From: Klebsiella pneumoniae
GTDB taxonomy: Bacteria; Myxococcota_A; UBA796; SXON01
Direction: 5' to 3'
DNA: 64,000 nucleotides
Assembly (NCBI GenBank): GCA_945861635.1
Contig: CAMAWH010000007.1
Span: 1 to 64,000 of the forward strand
The stretch's first letter is position 1; each line of letters begins with the position of its first letter. The notes below the pieces were generated by a model that was given only the letters and a program-made list of their open reading frames with translations, was not told the DNA's origin and made no database searches. Made by a program: the position numbers and the translations under genes. This document shows, one piece after another, positions 26,437 to 32,942 of this stretch.

Positions 26437-26655
26437 GTTCTGGCAGCCGGGCTTGACCGGGCGCCTGTGCTCCCGACCATCCCGGAGCAATTGGATGGAC
26501 TCCCAACTCCAGTCGGGGCGCTCCTCGGTCGTTCGTTCTGACCACTACAACCGTTGCCGAAGCGCGCATCCGTCGTCTCGCAAAATCGAACTGCGCAGCA
26601 ACATGCGTTCGCATGCACATTGCCCCGGCCCCCGCCGCGCGGTTAGCCGCCGCCC
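26437..26655 (+). other. intergenic region upstream of purM
   Basis: This 219-base gap is the longest non-coding stretch. It holds a small perfect inverted repeat (ATGCG-TT-CGCAT, 26603-26614) and a TTAGCC hexamer at 26643-26648, seven bases before the purM ATG. I see no RNA gene, purine riboswitch or recognisable PurR box in it. Confidence 0.4.
26643..26648 (+). promoter_or_regulatory. candidate -10 element of purMN
   Basis: TTAGCC (or TAGCCG one base on) lies so that its TA is 12 bases before ATG 26656; the intervening bases are all G/C and carry no Shine-Dalgarno. This fits a leaderless mRNA. Confidence 0.4.
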
Positions 26656-27660
26656 ATGAAAGATGCCTATCGGGACGCCGGCGTGGACATCGACGCTGGG
26701 GATGAGGTGGTCGACCGCATCAAATCCCACGTGCGAAGCACCTACCGTCCAGGTGTGGTCGGAGATATCGGCGGGTTTGGTGGCCTATTTTCGCTGATGG
26801 GACGCTACCGGGATCCGCTTCTGGTAAGCGGAACCGACGGCGTTGGTACCAAACTCCTGCTTGCACAGCGCCTCCAGAAGCACACCACCATCGGCATCGA
26901 TCTCGTCGCAATGTGCGCGAACGACGTGGCCGTATGCGGTGCTGAACCTTTGTTTTTCCTCGATTATTTTGCGACGGGAAAGCTGAATCCGGCGGAGGCC
27001 GAGGCCGTCGTCGCGGGAATCGCGGACGGGTGTCGTCAGGCCGGTTGCGCGTTGATTGGCGGAGAAACGGCGGAGATGCCCGGGATGTACGGCCCGGGCC
27101 ACTACGATCTCGCTGGGTTCTGTGTCGGCGCGGTCGAACGCAGCGAGATGATCGATGGCACCCGCATCCGCGTGGGGGATGCGCTCGTCGGCATCCCGTC
27201 CAGCGGCGTCCATTCAAACGGGTTTTCGCTGGTGCGGAAGCTCTGCGATCCGCTCCCGATGGAGGCGGACGAGTGGGGCCTTGGCGGGCCGCTTGGGGAC
27301 GTTCTGCTCGCGCCCACCCGCATCTACGCCAAGCAACTCCTTGCCCTCCGAAAGCCCTTCGATCTCCTCGGCGCCGTTCACATCACCGGCGGGGGCTTCA
27401 CCGGAAATGTGCCGCGCGTGCTGCCGCCCGGGCTGGGTGCCGAGATGGAGGCGGGAAGTTGGCCGGTGCCGCCCATTTTCGCCCTGTTGCAATCGCGCGG
27501 CGGCTTGAGCGCGGACGAGATGCACCGCACCTTCAACAATGGCCTCGGAATGATCATGGTCGTTCGTCCGGAAGCGGCGGACGAGCTTGCCTCGGCTTGC
27601 GATGGGCGGGTCGTCGGCCACGTCGTCGAGGACGACAAGGGCGAATGCGTGGTCCGGTGA
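26656..27660 (+). CDS. purM: phosphoribosylformylglycinamidine cyclo-ligase (AIR synthetase)
   Basis: The 334-residue protein is full length for PurM. Diagnostic segments are 'YRDAGVDIDAGDEVVDRIK' at the N-terminus, 'SGTDGVGTKLLLA', 'MCANDVAVCGAEPLFFLDYF', 'GGETAEMPGMYG' and 'GIPSSGVHSNGFSLVRKL'. It makes aminoimidazole ribonucleotide from FGAM with ATP in de novo purine synthesis. The GTGA overlap with purN shows co-transcription, a common purM-purN pair that feeds the same pathway at steps five and three. No other pur genes are in the window. Confidence 0.97.
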   Translation: MKDAYRDAGVDIDAGDEVVDRIKSHVRSTYRPGVVGDIGGFGGLFSLMGRYRDPLLVSGTDGVGTKLLLAQRLQKHTTIGIDLVAMCANDVAVCGAEPLFFLDYFATGKLNPAEAEAVVAGIADGCRQAGCALIGGETAEMPGMYGPGHYDLAGFCVGAVERSEMIDGTRIRVGDALVGIPSSGVHSNGFSLVRKLCDPLPMEADEWGLGGPLGDVLLAPTRIYAKQLLALRKPFDLLGAVHITGGGFTGNVPRVLPPGLGAEMEAGSWPVPPIFALLQSRGGLSADEMHRTFNNGLGMIMVVRPEAADELASACDGRVVGHVVEDDKGECVVR

Positions 27661-28286
27661 CGACGCGGGTGGCGATCCTCGTCAGCGGCGGCGGAAGCAA
27701 CCTGCAAGCCCTGCTCGACGCTGCGGCAGATCCTTGGTTCCCAGCCGATATTGTCAACGTGATTTCCAACTGCGCCGGCGTGGGCGCGCTTGAACGCGCT
27801 GCGAAGGCGGGGGTGCCCTGTCAGGTGATCGACCATCGCGGAAAACCGCGGGAGCATTTCGAGGCACAGTTGCTCGATGCCGTCGGAGACGTCGATTTTG
27901 TCTGCCTTGCGGGGTTCATGCGCGTGCTTACGTCGCACTTTCTCGATCACTTCCCGCATCGCGTCTTGAACGTCCACCCGGCGCTCCTGCCGGCCTTTCC
28001 CGGGACGCATGGGCCGGCGCAAGCGCTCGCCCACGGCGTGACGCAAGCCGGCGCGACCGTTCACCTCGTCGACGCTGGCGTCGATACGGGGCCGATCCTC
28101 GCGCAGGGCAGCGTGCCTGTGCGTGACGACGATTCCGAAGCGAGCCTGGCGGCACGCGTGCTGTCCGTTGAGCACCGACTCTACCCGATGGCGCTGCGCT
28201 GGATGGCCGAGGGACGGGTCCGAGTCGTCGGCCGGCGCGCTTTTATCGAGCTACACAAGGGTGAATCCCGGTGGGTCACCGGATAG
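27657..28286 (+). CDS. purN: phosphoribosylglycinamide formyltransferase
   Basis: The 209-residue enzyme starts 'RVAILVSGGGSNLQALLDA' and has the catalytic Asn-His region 'HRVLNVHPALLPAFPGTHG' and 'GATVHLVDAGVDTGPILAQ' with the conserved Asp. It transfers a formyl group from 10-formyl-THF to GAR. GTG 27657 overlaps the purM stop by four bases; the reading frame is open further back to 27030, but that part is only the purM gene in another frame. Confidence 0.96.
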   Translation: MTTRVAILVSGGGSNLQALLDAAADPWFPADIVNVISNCAGVGALERAAKAGVPCQVIDHRGKPREHFEAQLLDAVGDVDFVCLAGFMRVLTSHFLDHFPHRVLNVHPALLPAFPGTHGPAQALAHGVTQAGATVHLVDAGVDTGPILAQGSVPVRDDDSEASLAARVLSVEHRLYPMALRWMAEGRVRVVGRRAFIELHKGESRWVTG

Positions 28287-28317
28287 CGGCGTGGGCTGAA
28301 GAGATCGGCAAGCCGAC

Positions 28318-28332
28318 GCAACCGCAGGTTGC
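28318..28332. terminator. hairpin at the purN/zinc-ribbon convergent junction
   Basis: GCAACC-GCA-GGTTGC is a perfect 6-bp stem with a 3-base loop, between the purN stop and the convergent zinc-ribbon gene. No T-run. Confidence 0.45.
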
Positions 28333-28337
28333 CCCGA

Positions 28338-28559
28338 TCAGTTTGCGCCAGGCCGAAATGCAGGCCGCGGAATGGCGCGAAAACGAGCTTCCCATGCCGG
28401 ATTCAACTCGTCGTAACGATTGCCGCAATGGGGGCACGCCATGCCGAGTTCGATGCGTTCACCCTCCTTCAATTCGCCATCCCATCCGGCCTTGCGGCCA
28501 CACGCCGGGCATTCACTTTGGAAGCGGAAATCGAGTTCGTTCGGAAGGGGGCGCGCCAT
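28338..28559 (-). CDS. small zinc-ribbon protein
   Basis: This 73-residue protein has C-P-A-C-G ... C-P-H-C-G spaced for a zinc ribbon ('SECPACGRKAGWDG', 'GMACPHCGNRYDELN'). ATG 28559 is preceded by GGAAGGG and by a TTATGG hexamer. The long frame to 28796 on this strand is only the reverse of the divergent gene. The role is unknown: it may bind nucleic acid or another protein. It is divergent from a second zinc-ribbon gene 37 bases away. Confidence 0.72.
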   Translation of the reverse strand: MARPLPNELDFRFQSECPACGRKAGWDGELKEGERIELGMACPHCGNRYDELNPAWEARFRAIPRPAFRPGAN

Positions 28560-28596
28560 GCCCTTCCATAACGCGCGGGCCGTGGTAAGCGGGAGC
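28560..28596. promoter_or_regulatory. divergent promoter region between two zinc-ribbon genes
   Basis: Only 37 bases separate the two starts. On the plus strand TA lies 11 bases before ATG 28597 (GGTAAGC); on the minus strand TA lies 11 bases before ATG 28559 (TTATGG). Both genes can therefore be expressed from adjoining short-leader promoters. Confidence 0.4.
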
Positions 28597-28815
28597 ATGG
28601 CCCTTGTTCTCTGCCCATTCTGCGTGCTGCCGGTCGATGAGCGTGCCAAAGAGTGCCCAACCTGTTTTGCCGACCTTGAGGCCGACGCCTTGTTGGAAAT
28701 GGATCTGGACGAATGGTTGGGGGAGCGCAAGGCGTGTGCGAAGTGCCTCAAGGCAGTGCACCCGCTGGCCGTCGCCTGCCCGTTTTGCAATACCAAGCGG
28801 GAGTATGAGGCATGA
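28597..28815 (+). CDS. small double zinc-ribbon protein
   Basis: The 72-residue protein has two C-x2-C pairs in each half: 'LCPFCVLPVDERAKECPTC' and 'ACAKCLKAVHPLAVACPFC', i.e. a tandem zinc ribbon joined by an acidic helix ('LLEMDLDEWLGE'). It looks like a cytoplasmic adaptor or nucleic-acid-binding protein. Its stop overlaps the next start (ATGA), linking it to a helical orphan protein. The function is unknown. Confidence 0.75.
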   Translation: MALVLCPFCVLPVDERAKECPTCFADLEADALLEMDLDEWLGERKACAKCLKAVHPLAVACPFCNTKREYEA

Positions 28816-29399
28816 GGCTCTATGCAAATGCGGATCGGTCACGGTTCTTTCTCCTTCCCGACGCCGCGGCGCTCGCCAGGGGAGAATTGAAATTGACGGC
28901 CATGACGGGAGAAAGTTTCTCCGTGGACGGGGCGGCGGCTGCGCGCTTCGAAGTGCCGGAAGCCGTGGCGAAGGCGTTTGCCGAGCATGCTGCCGCCGGC
29001 ATGGCGTCGGAGCTGACCGACATGCAAATCAAACTGGCCGAAACGCTGGGCGTTGCGCGGGCGCAGCTCAACGCCATCGGGAAGAACGCAGGACTCGGCG
29101 GGAATCCTCAGGAGATGCTGCGAAAGTTGGGCGTGGATCCCACCATGGAGCCGGAAGCGGCGCTTCGCGCGCTCGCCGCCATGACGCTGGACCTGAGCTC
29201 GGAATTACCGAAGTTCATCGCCGGTACTCTCGACGCTCAGGCAACGCTTGGGAAACTCGACGCAACGCTGGGCGGCGCAGGCAGCGATCCGATTGCGGCG
29301 CTGCTTGAAACCGTTGCCGCACCCGGAACGTCGCCAGAGTTGCAGGAAGCCGCGCGAAAGATTGCGGAAATGCAGAAGAAACTGCGAGAAGAAGCGTAG
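28812..29399 (+). CDS. orphan helical protein
   Basis: I do not recognise the family. The 195 residues are rich in Ala, Leu and Glu with predicted long helices from about residue 45 on, ending 'ARKIAEMQKKLREEA', a coiled-coil-like tail. No signal peptide and no Cys are seen. It overlaps the zinc-ribbon gene by ATGA, so the two are likely made together and may act together. Confidence 0.68.
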   Translation: MRLYANADRSRFFLLPDAAALARGELKLTAMTGESFSVDGAAAARFEVPEAVAKAFAEHAAAGMASELTDMQIKLAETLGVARAQLNAIGKNAGLGGNPQEMLRKLGVDPTMEPEAALRALAAMTLDLSSELPKFIAGTLDAQATLGKLDATLGGAGSDPIAALLETVAAPGTSPELQEAARKIAEMQKKLREEA

Positions 29400-29434
29400 A
29401 ACGAGGGCGCCACGCTCGGCGCGCTGGAGGTCCG

Positions 29435-30037
29435 ATGATTTACGCTATCAGTGCGCTTGCGTTGGCGGCCCGGATCGAGGTGACCGTCGCGTCACCGGTG
29501 GCGATTGCGGTGGATGGTCGCACCCTCGATTACGTCGAGGATGGCTTTGTTGTGGCGGTGGACGGGCTGAAGGCGGGGAGACACGTCGTGGAGGCGCGGA
29601 CGATGTCCGGGCGAACCCTGGCCGCGGTAACATTGACGGTCGGGGCCCAGGACAACCTCGTTCTGAGCTACGCGCGCGGTGTCCTTCGACAGGACGGCGT
29701 GCCGACGAATCCGCCGCCTCCGCCCGCTGCCGTGCCGCCGCCCCCGAAGCTTCCGCTCCCTGCGAACACGCCGTGCGTCGTCGAGTTCGTCAGTCGCGAC
29801 GGGGAGTGGGCAAACGTCTACGTGGACGGAGAAAAGGTCGCAGACTTCCGAGCGAATGACAAGAAGAAGGCAGTGACACTCGCCGGCGGCGCGCACCGGG
29901 TCGAGATCAGGGACTTCATGGAATCCACGACCTGGAACACTGGAAGTTTGACCGTCGGTGCAACGTGCCCCCTGAAGATCGGTTTCGGCGCCACCGGGAT
30001 GCCGGAAGTCTACAACGACCCCGGGGCGTGGAAATAG
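29435..30037 (+). CDS. exported PEGA-like domain protein
   Basis: ATG 29435 has GGAGG seven bases upstream. The first 14 residues form a short export signal ('MIYAISALALAARI'). Two beta-rich modules resemble PEGA domains: one at about 15-85 ('VDGLKAGRHVVEARTMSG') and one at about 110-185 ('NVYVDGEKVADFRA', 'LAGGAHRVEIRDF'), separated by a Pro-rich linker 'TNPPPPPAAVPPPPK'. PEGA domains are surface-layer or envelope associated. This is a compact periplasmic protein of unknown role. Confidence 0.68.
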   Translation: MIYAISALALAARIEVTVASPVAIAVDGRTLDYVEDGFVVAVDGLKAGRHVVEARTMSGRTLAAVTLTVGAQDNLVLSYARGVLRQDGVPTNPPPPPAAVPPPPKLPLPANTPCVVEFVSRDGEWANVYVDGEKVADFRANDKKKAVTLAGGAHRVEIRDFMESTTWNTGSLTVGATCPLKIGFGATGMPEVYNDPGAWK

Positions 30038-30070
30038 GGCCGCGCAGCGGTCGTTCGACGCCCGCGGTGG

Positions 30071-30076
30071 TACTGT
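30071..30076 (+). promoter_or_regulatory. candidate -10 element (leaderless) of the GH36 gene
   Basis: TACTGT is followed by seven bases and ATG 30084; no Shine-Dalgarno is present. Confidence 0.45.
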
Positions 30077-30083
30077 CCTTCCG

Positions 30084-31883
30084 ATGTTCGCCCTCGTGCT
30101 CGCCTGCACACCCGCCGAGCCCCCCGCCGACGGCGCCCCAACGTTGGACGTAAGCGGCAGCCACGTCGCGTATGACGCCCCCGGACACGGCAGCGCAAAG
30201 CTCGATGCCACCGTGTTCGGAGAGGGTACGTTTGCCATCACGCTTCGCCTGGAAAACGGGAACATCCACCCCCGCGTCACCGCGGAAACGGACGGTACCC
30301 TTCGTGGCGCCGCGCTCACCGGCAGCTACGAAATCGCGGGGAAGGCCGACGCCGTGATCTGGCGTCAAGGCTACCAATCATGGAGCTGGTCCGGCGTCAC
30401 CACACTTACGACGCCCGCGCTGGATGGCGATGGCCTGCCGACGGTGGCCGGAGATGGGGACATCGTGACAATCTCTCAGGAGACACCATGGTCGTCGTGG
30501 TGGGTTGGAATGGTGGGTAGGCCGCAGGGATCGACGTTTTTGATGGGTGCCGTGTCCGCAAAAAGCATGAAATTCTGGACGGCGTTCACCGACACCGAAG
30601 CGTGGGCGGTGTGGGGAATGCGTGGGGAATCCGTCGCCATGCTCGCGGGAGAAACACGCGAGTTGGATGCCATCTGGCTGTCCGTCGGCGATTCCCGAAT
30701 CCACGAATCGTACGGCGATCGCGTGAACGGGCGTATCGCGCAGCCCCCTCCCGTCGGCTGGAGTGACTGGTACCAATACTATGGCGAGGCGACGGAGGTA
30801 GACATCCGGGCAAACCTGACGGCGGCCGCAGCCTTGTCGAGCGCGCTCACGCCGTTGCAGGTTTTTCAGGTAGACGACGGCTGGGCGCTAGGTTGGGGAG
30901 AGTGGTCCACAAACGCTGATTTTCCGTCGGGCACCGCCGGTCTGGCGCGAGACATCGCTGCCGCAGGCTACACGCCCGGCCTCTGGATGGCGCCCTTCTA
31001 CGTCTCCCGGGACACCGCCACGTACCTCGCGCATCCGGATTGGTGGGTGAGGGGTCCGGCGGGCGACGAGCTCCGTTACGGTTCGCTCGACGGCAACGAC
31101 TACGCCATCCTCGATGTCACCGTTGCTGATGCAGCACTTTGGCTTCACGACGAGGTGCAAGCGAAGAAGACGGAAGGATGGGACTATTTGAAACTCGATT
31201 TTCTGTTTTCCGGCGCCGTGGAGGGAGTGCGCAGCCAACCCGTGACCGGCATGGAGGCGTACGCGATCGGCATGGAACTGCTGCGCGATGCTGTGGGGGA
31301 CGGGTGGCTACTCGCGTGCGGCGCGCCGATGCTGCCAACCGTTGGATACGCTGATAGTTGGCGTTCCGGCAACGATATCGCGTACATCTCGGATCCCGAC
31401 CCGCAGCTGGCGTATCTCCGATGGGAAGCGAGGAATACGGCCGCGCGCGCATTCGCGAACGGCCGCTGGTGGTGGAATGATCCCGACGCCGTCCTCGTTC
31501 GCGGGTGGGATGATCGCCAAACGTCCGGTGCAGTGGCCACCGCCATTGTGACCGGTGGGAGCTGGTTCGTGGGAGACGCATTCTCCGAGCTCGCCGAATC
31601 TCAACTTACGACGATTCTGGACCCCGAGCTGACGGCGCTCCGGGGGCAGCGATTCGTACCGGTCAACGCGTTGAATGCCGTCTCCGGTTTTGACGCCGGT
31701 CCGTTCGTGGAAAAATCAACCCCCGACGACAACGTCCCCGTCGAATGGCTCGCCCAGGATGGCACGCACGTCTACGTCAACGTCAGCGACCTCCCCGTCC
31801 AAATCCCGCCCTCCGGCGACGATCTACTCCTCGGAGACGGCGACGACGTACTCGCTGCCGGCGAGGGCGAGGTTCGCCGGTGA
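30084..31883 (+). CDS. GH36-type alpha-galactosidase lipoprotein
   Basis: The 599-residue protein starts with the lipoprotein signal 'MFALVLAC'. It contains GH36/GH-D landmarks: 'QVDDGWALGWGEW', nucleophile Asp372 in 'YLKLDFL', and acid/base Asp431 in 'RSGNDI' after 'ACGAPMLPTVGYADSW'. These match retaining alpha-galactosidases. The sugar specificity is inferred, as some relatives act on alpha-N-acetylgalactosamine or raffinose-type sugars. It is probably exported to the outer membrane. Its stop overlaps the next gene's GTG (GTGA), so the two are coupled. Confidence 0.85.
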   Translation: MFALVLACTPAEPPADGAPTLDVSGSHVAYDAPGHGSAKLDATVFGEGTFAITLRLENGNIHPRVTAETDGTLRGAALTGSYEIAGKADAVIWRQGYQSWSWSGVTTLTTPALDGDGLPTVAGDGDIVTISQETPWSSWWVGMVGRPQGSTFLMGAVSAKSMKFWTAFTDTEAWAVWGMRGESVAMLAGETRELDAIWLSVGDSRIHESYGDRVNGRIAQPPPVGWSDWYQYYGEATEVDIRANLTAAAALSSALTPLQVFQVDDGWALGWGEWSTNADFPSGTAGLARDIAAAGYTPGLWMAPFYVSRDTATYLAHPDWWVRGPAGDELRYGSLDGNDYAILDVTVADAALWLHDEVQAKKTEGWDYLKLDFLFSGAVEGVRSQPVTGMEAYAIGMELLRDAVGDGWLLACGAPMLPTVGYADSWRSGNDIAYISDPDPQLAYLRWEARNTAARAFANGRWWWNDPDAVLVRGWDDRQTSGAVATAIVTGGSWFVGDAFSELAESQLTTILDPELTALRGQRFVPVNALNAVSGFDAGPFVEKSTPDDNVPVEWLAQDGTHVYVNVSDLPVQIPPSGDDLLLGDGDDVLAAGEGEVRR

Positions 31884-32908
31884 CGGCGTTTTCGCGGCGT
31901 GCAGTGCTCGTCGGCGGCGCGGCCGGCGCCATCGTGGCCCCGTTTGCCCATACCCTCGCGGCGACGCTTCCCGACCGACCGTGCATGAGCTTCGTCGTGA
32001 ACGTGCACGACACGCTGCACATCGACGAGTCGGCGAACACTCTCCTCCGCGTGTGCAAACTGCTGGACGCGGCCGATGTGCGGGGCGACTTCTACCTCAC
32101 GGCGCCGATGGCGGACGCGTACGCCGCGCAGCGCACGGACGTGATCGCCGCGCTCACACGGCACACCATCAGCTACCACATCCGCGCGCCACACCCGCTG
32201 GTGCCGGGCTTCGGTCGCCATTTCCGCGACCTCGACGCCACGGCCCTCGCGACGGCCATCGCCGACGCCGAACGGTTCGCACAGGACCCCCTCACAGGGG
32301 AGCTGATTCGGGCGCGCGTCGGGGGATTTGCACGTGTCGCAGAAGTGTTCGGTCGCGCACCAGTCACGGTCGGCTTGCCGCATCCAGACCCGCGAATTCG
32401 CGCGGCGGCGTGTCGCCACTACGCGTCAGTCGGCGCCCGCGTCGTCGTTTGGTACCACGAGTCCGGCACGCCAGTAGACCATCCGTGGGAGTGGCACGAG
32501 GGGTTGCTAGCCCGCCCGAGTGACTTCTCGGTGACGCGCTGGGGCCCGCACGACGATTTCTGGTGGAACCGCGTGGGCCGCAAGCCAGAGTTCGACCCCG
32601 CCGCACACCTTCAGACCGAGCTCGCCCGGTGGTCCGCGTCGCGACAGCCCTTCGTGACATCCTTGATCCACGAGAACAACTTCCCCCGTTCGGGGGCTGA
32701 ATCCTGGACGTTGCGGTACTATTCGGACTGGAAAAAGTCGTCTCCCCTCCCCCCACCGTGGAGCCTGTCGGCCGCCGATCCTTCCAAGCCCCGCGACCCG
32801 GCGGATCGCGCGGCCATCTGGTCCGCGTACGAGCGCCTGATTGCGTACGCCGCGGCCCACACCCGCGTAATCACGAGTGACGATCTTCCCGGGTTGGCGG
32901 CGGCCTGA
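31880..32908 (+). CDS. Tat-exported polysaccharide-deacetylase-like protein
   Basis: GTG 31880 gives a twin-arginine signal ('SRRAVLVGGAAGAIVAPFAH'). The mature part looks like a NodB-type TIM-barrel: 'FVVNVHDTLHIDES' with the early Asp/His, 'DFYLTAPMADAYA', 'TISYHIRAPHPL' (divergent H-x3-H) and later 'RWGPHDDFWW' and 'SLIHENNF'. The motifs are degenerate, so deacetylase activity is uncertain. It may deacetylate the glycan that the overlapping GH36 gene cuts. Length (342 residues) fits the family. Confidence 0.65.
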   Translation: MTAFSRRAVLVGGAAGAIVAPFAHTLAATLPDRPCMSFVVNVHDTLHIDESANTLLRVCKLLDAADVRGDFYLTAPMADAYAAQRTDVIAALTRHTISYHIRAPHPLVPGFGRHFRDLDATALATAIADAERFAQDPLTGELIRARVGGFARVAEVFGRAPVTVGLPHPDPRIRAAACRHYASVGARVVVWYHESGTPVDHPWEWHEGLLARPSDFSVTRWGPHDDFWWNRVGRKPEFDPAAHLQTELARWSASRQPFVTSLIHENNFPRSGAESWTLRYYSDWKKSSPLPPPWSLSAADPSKPRDPADRAAIWSAYERLIAYAAAHTRVITSDDLPGLAAA

Positions 32909-32923
32909 TCACGCGCCATGGGG

Positions 32924-32937
32924 GTTGACGCGTCAAC
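32924..32937. terminator. palindrome between convergent genes
   Basis: GTTGACG-CGTCAAC is a perfect 14-base palindrome flanked by GG and ACC, in the 34-base gap between the deacetylase-like stop and the MopE lipoprotein stop. It may terminate both transcripts. Confidence 0.4.
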
Positions 32938-32942
32938 ACCCG

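Noticed and set aside
26600..26620. Pur-box reading of the palindrome before purM
   Set aside because: The 12-base palindrome does not match the known PurR consensus, so it is only noted as an inverted repeat.
27030..27656. Upstream extension of purN
   Set aside because: It covers purM in another frame; PurN homology begins at the GTG at 27657.
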